NCBI GenBank assembly: GCA_003557445.1
Contig: PWOK01000087.1
Span: 1-19,448 of the forward strand
DNA: 19,448 nucleotides
Source: Halanaerobiaceae bacterium
GTDB lineage: Bacteria > Bacillota_F > Halanaerobiia > Halanaerobiales > CSSED10-376
Direction of reading: 5' to 3'
The notes beneath the pieces were generated by a model. It was not told the DNA's origin. It worked only from the letters and a program-made list of their open reading frames with translations, and searched no databases. Every line of letters starts with the position of its first letter. Positions within the stretch are counted from its first letter, which is position 1. The position numbers were made by a program, and so were the translations under genes. Shown one piece after another: positions 1-7,202 of the stretch.

Positions 1-96
1 AAAGATGTTTTTCTCTTTACACCCAGTAATGTAACTGTTGATGGCCAGAAGATACAAAAAACCATTGATGAAAATCTTCCAGAAAAAGAAAATTAA
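1..96 (+). CDS. sepF: SepF cell-division protein, C-terminal fragment
   Basis: Only the last 31 codons and a TAA stop are in the window; the 5' part lies upstream. The visible peptide runs KDVFLFTPSNVTVDG and ends in a charged tail. The VFLFTPSNV stretch is the final beta-strand motif typical of SepF, the FtsZ-binding protein that tethers the Z ring to the membrane in Gram-positive bacteria. The neighbours support the call: sepF, yggT, ylmH and divIVA commonly follow one another in Firmicutes. With so little sequence the identification rests on one motif plus synteny, so it is probable rather than proven. Confidence 0.75.
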   Translation, partial: KDVFLFTPSNVTVDGQKIQKTIDENLPEKEN

Positions 97-123
97 TATT
101 AAAATAAGTGGAGGGAATTAGAT

Positions 124-399
124 ATGAACCAATTAATGATTTCAACGATTGATATTTTGTACAATATATTATTTTTTTTAATACTGGCCAGAGTGATAAT
201 TTCCTGGATACGTCCTGGAGTTAATGATCCCAGATGGAGAAAACTATTAACCTTTATTTATAATGTTACTGAACCAATCCTGGGACCGATTCGCAAAAAT
301 TTGCCCACAGGAAGAAATATGGGTATAGATTTTTCTCCTTTTATAGCAATAATTGCCCTGATGCTTATCCGCAGTTTTTTAATATTTTTATTACAATAA
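124..399 (+). CDS. YggT family membrane protein
   Basis: This 91-residue protein has two hydrophobic spans, near residues 8-24 and 70-90, separated by a basic loop. The loop contains WIRPGVNDPRWRKLL and a TEPILGPIRKNLP segment, both characteristic of the YggT/YlmG family. The family is made of small integral membrane proteins encoded in the sepF-divIVA cluster; its exact function is unsettled, with suggested links to division-site or nucleoid organisation. A GGAGGG ribosome binding site lies a few bases upstream of the ATG. The gene starts 27 bases after sepF and is probably cotranscribed with it. Confidence 0.88.
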   Translation: MNQLMISTIDILYNILFFLILARVIISWIRPGVNDPRWRKLLTFIYNVTEPILGPIRKNLPTGRNMGIDFSPFIAIIALMLIRSFLIFLLQ

Positions 400-406
400 A
401 TTTACA

Positions 407-430
407 AACATCTTATTATAGGGAGATGTT
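407..430 (+). other. Inverted repeat overlapping the ylmH ribosome binding site
   Basis: AACATCT (407-413) and AGATGTT (424-430) are perfect 7-base complements around a 10-base AT-rich loop. The likely ylmH Shine-Dalgarno, GGGAG at 421-425, is partly in the loop and partly in the 3' arm. If folded in mRNA it could modestly affect ylmH translation. It has no T-tract, so it is not an intrinsic terminator. A short AT-rich dyad like this can also occur by chance. Confidence 0.35.
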
Positions 431-437
431 ATAATAT

Positions 438-1226
438 ATGTTAAACAAGGAAAAATATCTTTCTCATTTACATGGAGAGGAAGATAATATTTTAGGAGGA
501 TATATTCTGGACCAGATTGAAATAGTCCTCAAAAGAAAACAGGAACAGTTTACTGATTTTTTAAATCCCTATCAGAGGAAAATTGCTGTGAATATAATAA
601 AACAGATATATGATATTAATTATCTGGAAGCTGGAGGTTATAAGAAGGCAGAAAGAAAGAGAATTGCCATCTTTCCTGAATACCTTTTTCCCGATAATAT
701 TGATTTACCTGTCAGTATTTTGAAAATATCAGGTAATTTTAATTTCCAGTCGGTTAACCATAAAGATTTTTTAGGTTCTCTTATGGGACTTGGTATTAAA
801 AGAAAGAAAGTAGGAGATCTGCTTGTTTTAGATGATTTTGCCCAGATAATTGTGGCTGAGGAAATTAAAGAATTTATCAAATTAAAATTAAATAAAGTTC
901 ATGAAGTTCCTGTGGAAATTGAAGAAATTAACAGTGATGATTTAATTATTCCTTCCAGTAATACCAAAGATATAAAAGCTACAGTAGCTTCCATGCGTCT
1001 GGATGCTGTAGCCAGTGCCGGTTTTGGTGATTCCAGAAGTAAAATTTCGAGGGATATTAAAAATGACAAATTAAAATTAAACTGGAAACCTGTTAATGAT
1101 CCAGCACATGGGGTAGAGATTGATGACCTTATTTCAATAAAAGGACGGGGAAGGGTGGAAGTTTTCGAAAAAAGAGGTATTTCAAACAGGGGAAGAATTA
1201 AATTATTGTTAAAAAGATATACATGA
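438..1226 (+). CDS. ylmH: YlmH family S4-domain RNA-binding protein
   Basis: The 262-residue protein has the YlmH layout: an N-terminal helical region, a central domain with a LMGLGIKRKKVGDLLV segment (about residues 115-130), and a C-terminal S4 RNA-binding domain. The S4 domain begins near TVASMRLDAVASAGFGDSR (about 183-201) and continues with SISRDIKNDKLKLNW-like strands and a DLISIKGRGRVEV stretch. YlmH proteins bind ribosomal RNA; in Bacillus subtilis YlmH has been linked to ribosome-associated quality control in parallel with RqcP. The gene lies between yggT and divIVA, its usual position. Its stop overlaps the ATGA at 1223, but the next gene probably starts at 1268. Confidence 0.9.
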   Translation: MLNKEKYLSHLHGEEDNILGGYILDQIEIVLKRKQEQFTDFLNPYQRKIAVNIIKQIYDINYLEAGGYKKAERKRIAIFPEYLFPDNIDLPVSILKISGNFNFQSVNHKDFLGSLMGLGIKRKKVGDLLVLDDFAQIIVAEEIKEFIKLKLNKVHEVPVEIEEINSDDLIIPSSNTKDIKATVASMRLDAVASAGFGDSRSKISRDIKNDKLKLNWKPVNDPAHGVEIDDLISIKGRGRVEVFEKRGISNRGRIKLLLKRYT

Positions 1227-1267
1227 TTTTTAATTTTTTAAACAATAAAAAGGAAAGAGGTGTTAGT

Positions 1268-1747
1268 GTGAAATTTTCACCACTGGATATTTATAATAAG
1301 GAATTTAATAAAACAAAATTTTTTGGTTATAGTATTGATGATGTTGATGAGTTTCTTGATGAAGTTGGTTTGACTTTTGAAAAACTCATAAAAGAAATTA
1401 ATAAACTGAAAAGTGAAAATAAAAAGATGTCTCAACAGCTTGAAAATTATCAAAACATTGAAGACAAGCTGGAAAGGACTTTATTAAAAGTTCAGGAAGT
1501 GGCTGAAAAACAGACTGAACAGGCCAAAAAAGAAGCTGATATAATTATAAAAAAAGCCAATATGGAAGCAGATAATATTATAAAAGAAGCAAAGGAAAAA
1601 ATATATGAAGAAAAACAGAAACTGGAGAATATAAGGGAATCCAGAGAATTATTTGAAATCAGATTTAAAAGTTTACTAAAAAGTCACTTACAATTGATGA
1701 ATGAAGAAAAAAACAATCTTGAAGATATAGCTTCCAGCAAAGAATAA
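1268..1747 (+). CDS. divIVA: DivIVA domain cell-division / polarity protein
   Basis: The N-terminus KFSPLDIYNKEFNKTKFFGY followed by DDVDEFLD (residues 2-29) is the lipid-binding DivIVA domain, which attaches to negatively curved membrane at poles and septa. Residues 30-150 are charged, heptad-patterned coiled coil, including an AKKEADIIIKKANMEAD segment. I place the start at GTG 1268 because AGGAAAGAGG (1251-1260) sits at good spacing before it and family proteins begin with this motif. The ATG at 1223, which would overlap the ylmH stop, would add 15 residues with no family counterpart. The 159-residue length is normal. It is the last gene of the division cluster seen here. Confidence 0.9.
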   Translation: MKFSPLDIYNKEFNKTKFFGYSIDDVDEFLDEVGLTFEKLIKEINKLKSENKKMSQQLENYQNIEDKLERTLLKVQEVAEKQTEQAKKEADIIIKKANMEADNIIKEAKEKIYEEKQKLENIRESRELFEIRFKSLLKSHLQLMNEEKNNLEDIASSKE

Positions 1748-1768
1748 AATACAAAAGAGGTGTGTAAT

Positions 1769-2827
1769 ATGAAGACAATTTCAGAGTTAAAAAGTCCATC
1801 AGTTTTCATCGGAAAACAGGGGAATGGTATAATAAGTTTTGGTTCAGGTCAACCTGACCTTCCTCCACCTGATGATGTGATAAATGGATTAAATATTAGA
1901 AAAGATTTACGATATGGTTTAATTCAGGGTGAACAAATATTAAGGGATAAACTCTCAAAAGAATATCCAACTTCAACAGCAAATAATTTTGTTATTACCA
2001 ATGGTGCTTCTGAAGCCCTTGATCTTATCTTCAGAGCAATGGATGATGGTAAGGTACTCATACCACAACCCTATTATTATTCCTATCCCTTTATATTAAA
2101 AAGGGCGGGAATGGAACCTGTTTATACAAAATTAAATAAGGGAAGAATAGATCTGGATGATTTTAAACAGAAAATTAAAGATTGTAAGGCTATTTTAATT
2201 AATTCACCATCAAATCCCACAGGGAGAATAGAATCACTGGAAACCCTTAAAGAAATAGAAAAGATCACTGAAGAACTTGGTGTTTATATTGTTTCTGATG
2301 AGGTTTATAAAGATATTATTTATGAAAGAGAAAATTATTTAATTAAAGGTAATCAGGTTATAACTGTTAATTCTTTTTCCAAAACTTATGCTATGTGTGG
2401 TGTCAGAGTGGGTTATATGTGGAGTTCTGATCAGAGTTTTGTTCAAAAAGTTATTGATATTAAAACTCATACTTCAATGAATACCAATCTTGTGGGACAG
2501 GATATGGCCATTAAAGCTATGGAAGCTCCCCATTCCTATATTGATAAACAATTGAAAATCTGGTATGATAGAAGAGATCTCATTTATGAGGGATTAAAAG
2601 ATATCGGTCTTAGTCTGTGGAAACCTGAAGGGGCTTTTTATGTTTTTCCAGAAGTTAAAAATCCTGAACAGTTTGTCTGGAAATTATATAAAGATTATAA
2701 TGTTATTACCTATCTGGGAAAATGGTTTGGCTCCTCAAAAAGAGTACGTTTAAGTTATGCCCTTGATGAAGAAGAGATAAAGGAAGGTTTAAATAGAATT
2801 GAGATTTGTTTGCAAAATATGAAATAA
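1769..2827 (+). CDS. PLP-dependent class I/II aminotransferase
   Basis: This 352-residue fold-type I aminotransferase shows a substrate-binding FGSGQPDLPP near residues 24-33, NSPSNPTG (145-152) with the PLP-contacting Asn149, DEVY (177-180) with the PLP-ring Asp177, the Schiff-base lysine K205 in NSFSKTYAMCG, and a C-terminal RVRLSY whose Arg should bind the substrate carboxylate. It transfers amino groups between amino acids and 2-oxo acids. The sequence does not give the donor; an aspartate-type or broad-specificity enzyme is plausible. The start is ATG 1769, preceded by AAAGAGG; GTG 1760 lies inside that ribosome binding site. In many Firmicutes ileS follows divIVA, so this gene occupies an unusual slot. 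Confidence 0.88.
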   Translation: MKTISELKSPSVFIGKQGNGIISFGSGQPDLPPPDDVINGLNIRKDLRYGLIQGEQILRDKLSKEYPTSTANNFVITNGASEALDLIFRAMDDGKVLIPQPYYYSYPFILKRAGMEPVYTKLNKGRIDLDDFKQKIKDCKAILINSPSNPTGRIESLETLKEIEKITEELGVYIVSDEVYKDIIYERENYLIKGNQVITVNSFSKTYAMCGVRVGYMWSSDQSFVQKVIDIKTHTSMNTNLVGQDMAIKAMEAPHSYIDKQLKIWYDRRDLIYEGLKDIGLSLWKPEGAFYVFPEVKNPEQFVWKLYKDYNVITYLGKWFGSSKRVRLSYALDEEEIKEGLNRIEICLQNMK

Positions 2828-2840
2828 TTTTTGTTATAAT
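2810..2840 (+). promoter_or_regulatory. Candidate promoter upstream of the DUF5665 gene
   Basis: An extended -10 element, TGTTATAAT (consensus TATAAT at 2835-2840), lies just after the aminotransferase stop. The best -35, TTGCAA at 2810-2815, is 19 bases away, slightly long, but the TGn extension can compensate. Transcription would begin near 2847 and leave a leader of about 75 bases before the next ATG. The leader is T-rich and has only a weak 6-bp pairing (AAGGTC with GATCTT). Confidence 0.45.
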
Positions 2841-2923
2841 ATATATTAAGGTCTTTTTTCATACTATTACTATCTGTTATGGAAATTGATCTTTTTTATT
2901 TACTTTTATGAAAGGAGAATTTT

Positions 2924-3211
2924 ATGTCAGAAGACCAAAAGTATAATAAGATTTTAAAAAAATTAGAAGAATTATCTGAACGTGTTAGGGGAAAAACTAT
3001 AGCTGAGTACACAGAAATGCTTCGTTCTCCGAAAAGAATGATATTTATTAATTTTGTTGCAGGTCTGGCCCGTGGTTTTGGTTTTGCTATAGGGGCAACT
3101 TTACTGACAGCATTGTTTTTTTATTTTTTAATTAATCTGGCCCGACTTAATCTTCCGGTTATAGGAGAATTCATTGCTCAGATTGTTAAAATAGTAGAAA
3201 CAAATTTATAA
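2924..3211 (+). CDS. DUF5665-like small membrane protein
   Basis: This 95-residue protein has a charged N-terminal helix (residues 1-25, with KILKKLEELSERV) followed by a conserved-looking TIAEYTEMLRSPKRMI segment. One long hydrophobic region (about 40-70, with glycine-rich LARGFGFAIGATLL) and a more amphipathic C-terminus follow. This matches DUF5665, a family of unknown function common in Firmicutes. A GAAAGGAG ribosome binding site precedes the ATG. It is likely anchored in the cytoplasmic membrane with its N-terminus inside. It is only 12 bases upstream of the DksA/TraR-type gene, suggesting cotranscription. No molecular role can be read from the sequence. Confidence 0.75.
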   Translation: MSEDQKYNKILKKLEELSERVRGKTIAEYTEMLRSPKRMIFINFVAGLARGFGFAIGATLLTALFFYFLINLARLNLPVIGEFIAQIVKIVETNL

Positions 3212-3223
3212 GGGGAAAAGATA

Positions 3224-3598
3224 ATGGATAAAGATAAAATAAAATATTATAGAAAAAAATTATTAAAAAAGAAAAAACAATTAATTAAATCCATTACTAA
3301 TTTTAACAGGGAAAGTAAAAAGAATTTAAAAAATTCAACTGGAGAATTATCCAGTTATGATAATCATCCAGCTGATCAGGGTAGTAATACTTTTGATAGA
3401 GAAAAGGATAGAGGAATAAATGATAACAATCTTTTATTATTACAGAAAGTTAATAATTCATTAAAGGCAATCAAAGATAATAAATATGGATTGTGTATAA
3501 ATTGTAATAAGGAAATTGAGAATCAAAGACTGGAAGTTTTGCCCTATACAAATCTATGCAAAAAATGCAGTGAAAAGGAAGAAGTAAATGATCAATAA
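3224..3598 (+). CDS. DksA/TraR-type zinc-finger protein (YteA-like)
   Basis: The 124-residue protein has a lysine-rich N-terminal helix, a SSYDNHPADQGSNTFDREKD stretch (about 43-62) diagnostic of the YteA-like branch of the DksA/TraR family, and a C-terminal zinc finger with Cys91, Cys94, Cys112 and Cys115. Proteobacterial DksA binds the RNA polymerase secondary channel and modulates transcription with ppGpp. The Firmicute YteA-like proteins are annotated as sporulation-associated or general regulators, but their mechanism is less clear. An AAGGGGA site precedes the start. All four zinc ligands are present, so the fold should be intact. Confidence 0.85.
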   Translation: MDKDKIKYYRKKLLKKKKQLIKSITNFNRESKKNLKNSTGELSSYDNHPADQGSNTFDREKDRGINDNNLLLLQKVNNSLKAIKDNKYGLCINCNKEIENQRLEVLPYTNLCKKCSEKEEVNDQ

Positions 3599-3652
3599 AT
3601 ATTGTATAAAATTTGCCATTATGTTAATATAATTAGGGAGGTTTAATATAAA

Positions 3653-4081
3653 ATGATATATATAATTAGTATTTTGATACTTTTACTTGATCAATTAACA
3701 AAATATGTTATAATGAACAATTTACAACCCGGTCAGAGTATTCCTGTAATTACAAATATCTTTCATATAACTTACATAAAAAATACAGGAGCAGCTTTCG
3801 GAATACTGGGAAATTATACGTTTCTTTTAATAATTGCTTCTATTGTAATTTTAGTTTTGTTTTTTTTATTTGTTAAAACTTATTCTTTTGATAATTTATG
3901 GTTTAAAGCTGCCTCAGCTTTTATTATAGGTGGTGCTGCCGGTAATTTAATAGACAGGGTCAGGCTTGGTTTTGTAATTGATTTTCTTGATTTTAGAATC
4001 TGGCCGGTTTTTAATATTGCTGATATGGCAATTGTTACTGGAGGAATTATTTTAATAATTTTTTATTTAATTAAATATTAG
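3653..4081 (+). CDS. lspA: Lipoprotein signal peptidase (signal peptidase II)
   Basis: LspA is the membrane aspartyl protease that removes signal peptides from diacylglyceryl-modified prolipoproteins. The 142-residue protein has four hydrophobic spans and the family motifs: DQLTK near the first span (residues 13-17), the NTGAAFG motif (44-50), and the two catalytic aspartates in GNLIDRV (Asp101) and FNIADMAI (Asp124). Length and motif order are normal. The start at ATG 3653 follows AGGGAGG with 11 bases of spacing, slightly long. The rluD-like gene follows after 10 bases, with its ribosome binding site overlapping the lspA stop; lspA-rluD pairing is common in Firmicutes. Confidence 0.95.
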   Translation: MIYIISILILLLDQLTKYVIMNNLQPGQSIPVITNIFHITYIKNTGAAFGILGNYTFLLIIASIVILVLFFLFVKTYSFDNLWFKAASAFIIGGAAGNLIDRVRLGFVIDFLDFRIWPVFNIADMAIVTGGIILIIFYLIKY

Positions 4082-4091
4082 GTGGTTCAAG

Positions 4092-4997
4092 ATGAAAGAA
4101 AAAATATTTAATATCTCTGATGATAAATTTAATGGAGAAAGAATTGATAAATTCCTGGGACATACTCAAAAAAATATGTCACGTTCTTTTGTTCAAAAAT
4201 TAATCAAAGAAGACAGGATTAAAATTAATGGTGAATAAATCTCAAAAAGCAGTCGTATTAAAACAGGAGATAAAATAAGTATTAAGATCCCTGAACCTCA
4301 GGAAACAGAATTAGAACCTGTAAAAATGGATTTAGATATCCTTTATGAAGATCAAAATATTATGGTTGTGAATAAACCCGCTGATATAGTTGTCCATCCT
4401 GCTCCTGGAAATCGCTCAAACACACTGGTAAATGGATTGCTGTCCCATACAGATGATCTGGCAGGTATTAATAATGTTAAAAGACCGGGAATTGTTCACA
4501 GACTGGATAAAGATACTTCAGGGGTACTGGTAGTGGCCAAAAATGATCTAAGTATGAAGAGTTTAAGCCAGCAGTTTAAACAACGTAAGGTTAAAAAAAT
4601 ATATCATACAATTTTAAAAGGAAGACTTCCTTACAAAAGTGGAAAAATAGAGGCACCTATTGGTAGAGACCCTTATAATAGAAAAAAAATGGCTGTTAGA
4701 AAAAATAATAGCAAAAAAGCAATTACTTTTTTTGAAATAATAAAAAAATATGATAAATATAGTTATGTTAGAGTTGAACTAAAAACAGGAAGAACCCATC
4801 AAATACGGGTTCATTTTTCTTATATAAACCATCCAGTTGTAGGTGATAAAAAATACGGAAATGGTAAGGATAAAGTAAAAAGACAGCTTTTACATGCCTA
4901 TCAACTGGGTTTTTTCCATCCTGAGAAAAATGAATGGATGGAGTTTGAGGCCCCTTTACCTGATGATTTTACTAATTTCCTGAAAAAATTAAAATAA
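4092..4997 (+). pseudogene. rluD: RluD-type 23S rRNA pseudouridine synthase, interrupted by in-frame TAA
   Basis: A single 302-codon frame from ATG 4092 encodes an RluA/RluD-family enzyme, which converts uridines in 23S rRNA helix 69 to pseudouridine. Codon 49 (4236-4238) is TAA. Before it lie the start of an S4 RNA-binding domain (RIDKFLG, SRSFVQKLIKEDRIKINGE). After it the same frame resumes with the rest of S4 and an intact catalytic domain: HRLDKDTSG with catalytic Asp at frame position 139, then TGRTHQIRVH. No frameshift is needed; changing one base (for example from AAA, CAA or GAA) restores the gene. A 223-residue product could start at ATG 4326 but lacks a good ribosome binding site. 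A sequencing error, a real nonsense mutation or readthrough are all possible. Confidence 0.85.
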
Positions 4998-5010
4998 TTT
5001 CCAGAAACAC

Positions 5011-5039
5011 TTTACAAAAAATAGGAAATATGGTAAAAT
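5011..5039 (+). promoter_or_regulatory. ssb promoter (TTTACA-17-TAAAAT)
   Basis: TTTACA (5011-5016) and TAAAAT (5034-5039) are separated by exactly 17 bases, a good vegetative-type promoter in the gap between rluD and ssb. Transcription would start near 5046, giving a leader of about 58 AT-rich bases. It implies that ssb can be transcribed independently of lspA-rluD. Confidence 0.65.
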
Positions 5040-5103
5040 AATATTTGCAGGAAATGTTTATAATTAACATATTTCTGTAAATATTACAAAAGGGGTGGTT
5101 TTA

Positions 5104-5472
5104 GTGTTGAATAAAGTTATTTTAACCGGGAGGCTTGTCAGGGATCCTGAGCTAAGGTATACTGAAAATGGTGTTCCTTTTACAGTTTTTACTCTGGCTG
5201 TGGATCGTAATTATTTTGATAGTGAAGGTGAAAGACAGACAGATTTCATTGATATTTTGACCTGGCGAAAACTGGCGGAAACATGTTCTAAGTATTTGAA
5301 AAAAGGAAGATTGGTTGCTGTTGATGGTCGTCTACAGATAAGAAAAACTAAAAAAGAAGAGAAAACCTACATAAATACAGAAGTGGTTGCAAGTGATGTG
5401 CAATTTATGGATAGTAAAGATGCATTTTTAAAAGATGAAGATGCTGAAGAGGAAATAGAAGCCTCTGTTTAG
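5104..5472 (+). CDS. ssb: Single-stranded DNA-binding protein, short tail-less form
   Basis: This is one SSB OB-fold domain. It opens LNKVILTGRLVRDPELRYT and contains TVFTLAVDRNY, FIDILTWRKLAETCSKYLKKG and VAVDGRLQIRK, all hallmark bacterial SSB stretches. SSB coats single-stranded DNA as a tetramer. I choose GTG 5104 because it follows AAAGGGG at good spacing; the GTG at 5095 overlaps that site. The protein is about 122 residues, shorter than the usual 140-180. It ends in an acidic stretch (DEDAEEEIEASV) without the Asp-Asp-Asp-x-Pro-Phe tip that recruits partner proteins. This suggests an accessory SSB, with the main copy probably in an rpsF-ssb-rpsR cluster elsewhere. Confidence 0.9.
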   Translation: MLNKVILTGRLVRDPELRYTENGVPFTVFTLAVDRNYFDSEGERQTDFIDILTWRKLAETCSKYLKKGRLVAVDGRLQIRKTKKEEKTYINTEVVASDVQFMDSKDAFLKDEDAEEEIEASV

Positions 5473-5496
5473 TTGAGAAAAATGGAACTGTTTTTC

Positions 5497-5525
5497 TTGA
5501 CAATCTGTAAATCATCTGATAATAT
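5497..5525 (+). promoter_or_regulatory. pyr operon promoter (TTGACA-17-TAATAT)
   Basis: A perfect -35 TTGACA (5497-5502) and a near-perfect -10 TAATAT (5520-5525) are spaced by 17 bases. The predicted start, near 5532, is just upstream of the PyrR-binding stem-loop. The resulting leader of about 130 bases before pyrR contains the complete attenuator. Confidence 0.85.
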
Positions 5526-5543
5526 TTAATTAACTTAAAAGAT

Positions 5544-5629
5544 CCTTTTAAACTAGTCCGGTGAGATTAGGAAAGGAATATATATTACGAAATTATATCC
5601 TTCTTACCTGGAGTAGGGAGGATTTTTTT
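5544..5629 (+). promoter_or_regulatory. PyrR-dependent transcription attenuator
   Basis: The leader contains every element of PyrR attenuation. (1) A PyrR-binding anti-antiterminator: lower stem CCTTTT (5544-5549) with GAAAGG (5571-5576), a 5' AAA bulge, upper stem CTAGTC (5553-5558) with GATTAG (5565-5570), and hexaloop CGGTGA. The sequence AGTCCGGTGAGATT (5555-5568) closely matches the known PyrR-binding consensus ARUCCNGNGAGGYU. (2) An antiterminator formed by AAGGAATATA (from 5573) with TATATCCTT (5594-5602). (3) An intrinsic terminator, annotated separately. High UMP/UTP should make PyrR stabilise the first stem-loop, block the antiterminator and terminate transcription. The pairings are seen in the sequence; the ligand response is from the family. 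Confidence 0.92.
5597..5629 (+). terminator. Attenuator terminator in the pyr leader
   Basis: ATCCTTCTTAC (5597-5607) pairs over 11 positions, two of them G-U, with GTAGGGAGGAT (5613-5623) around the loop CTGGA. A run of seven T follows (5623-5629). Its 5' arm shares ATCCTT with the antiterminator, so the two structures are mutually exclusive. Confidence 0.9.
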
Positions 5630-5641
5630 ATGTAAAAATAA

Positions 5642-6205
<564 letters not shown>

Positions 6206-6213
6206 TTTATGTT

Positions 6214-6239
6214 ACCCCTGAATTTGAGTCAGGGGTTTT
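6214..6239 (+). terminator. Hairpin between pyrR and pyrB, partial terminator-like
   Basis: ACCCCTGA (6214-6221) and TCAGGGGT (6229-6236) form a perfect 8-bp stem with a 7-base loop (ATTTGAG), followed by only four T. It has no PyrR-binding loop, so it is not a second attenuator of the kind known between pyr genes in Bacillus. It may be a weak terminator that lowers pyr enzyme mRNA relative to pyrR, or a stabilising or processing hairpin. Confidence 0.6.
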
Positions 6240-6260
6240 AATCATTAAGGAGGTAATTTG

Positions 6261-7202
6261 ATGGCATTAAAAAGAAAAGATTTTCTGGGCCTGTATAATG
6301 TAAAGAGAGAAGAAATAATTGAAATACTTGATAATGCAGAATCCATGAAAGAGATTTTCACCAGAACAATTAAAAAAGTTCCTGCTTTAAGGGGTAAGAC
6401 TGTTGTAAATCTTTTTTTTGAACCCAGTACACGTACTAAATCTTCTTTTGCCCTGGCAGCTAAAAGACTCAGTGCTGATGTTGTTTCTATTTCCAAAAAA
6501 ATGAGCAGTGTAGAAAAAGGAGAATCCCTGATTGATACAGCCAAAACAATGGAAGCCATGGGGGCAGATATTGTAGTCGTCCGTCATAGTGTTCCCGGTT
6601 CTGTTGAATTTCTGGCAAATGCTTTAAAAGCCAGAGTCTTAAATGCTGGTGATGGAGCACATGCTCATCCAACTCAGGCTTTACTGGATTTATATACTAT
6701 CCGGGAAAAAATCGGTAAAATAGAGGGTTTGAAAGTATTGATTATAGGTGATATAGCTCATAGCAGGGTGGCCCGTTCCAATATCTGGGGTTTAACAAAA
6801 CTTGGTGCCGAGGTTAGAATTGTAGGACCGGCAACATTATTACCCAAAGATATTACCAGAACAGGTGTTAAACAATATACAAGCCTGGATAAAGCACTAA
6901 AGGGAGTAGATGTAATTAATGTACTCAGAATACAGCTGGAAAGACAGGAAACAGGCTTATTTCCTTCAATAAATGAATATACTCATTTTTATGGAATTAC
7001 CGGAGATAGGCTGGCAGAGCTGGAAAAAGATATTATGGTCATGCACCCTGGCCCCATGAACCGGGGAATAGAAATTGACAGTAAAACTGCTGATGGCAGT
7101 AGTTCTGTGATTACTGAACAGGTTACCAATGGTGTAGCTATTAGAATGGCCTTACTTTACTTACTCTCTGGAGGTGAACAACAGGATGAAAATATTACTT
7201 AA
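6261..7202 (+). CDS. pyrB: Aspartate carbamoyltransferase, catalytic chain
   Basis: ATCase condenses carbamoyl phosphate with aspartate to N-carbamoyl-aspartate, the committed pyrimidine step. The 313-residue protein has the carbamoyl-phosphate loop FFEPSTRTKSSF (52-63; Ser56-Thr57-Arg58-Thr59), a KGES loop (about 86-89), HAHPTQALLD (134-143) and the late HPGPMNRG motif. The start is ATG 6261 behind AAGGAGG; the TTG at 6258 is less likely. No pyrI regulatory subunit is adjacent, so it is probably the unregulated trimeric form, as in Bacillus. The gene overlaps pyrC by 17 bases, suggesting translational coupling. Confidence 0.97.
   Translation: MALKRKDFLGLYNVKREEIIEILDNAESMKEIFTRTIKKVPALRGKTVVNLFFEPSTRTKSSFALAAKRLSADVVSISKKMSSVEKGESLIDTAKTMEAMGADIVVVRHSVPGSVEFLANALKARVLNAGDGAHAHPTQALLDLYTIREKIGKIEGLKVLIIGDIAHSRVARSNIWGLTKLGAEVRIVGPATLLPKDITRTGVKQYTSLDKALKGVDVINVLRIQLERQETGLFPSINEYTHFYGITGDRLAELEKDIMVMHPGPMNRGIEIDSKTADGSSSVITEQVTNGVAIRMALLYLLSGGEQQDENIT

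Noticed and set aside
401..435. TTTACA and TATAAT upstream of ylmH as a promoter
   Set aside because: The hexamers are 23 bases apart, outside the usable spacer range.
1223..1267. ATG 1223 as the divIVA start
   Set aside because: It would overlap the ylmH stop and add 15 residues unlike the family N-terminus, while GTG 1268 has a strong ribosome binding site and begins exactly at the DivIVA motif.
3602..3630. Possible lspA promoter, TTGTAT-17-TGTTAATAT
   Set aside because: Hexamers and spacing are tolerable, but transcription would start at about 3637, inside the ribosome binding site, leaving almost no leader. Readthrough from upstream is simpler.
5476..5497. AGAAAAA/TTTTTCT hairpin after ssb as a terminator
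   Set aside because: The seven A-T-rich pairs are weak and no T-tract follows the 3' arm; it runs straight into the pyr -35 element.
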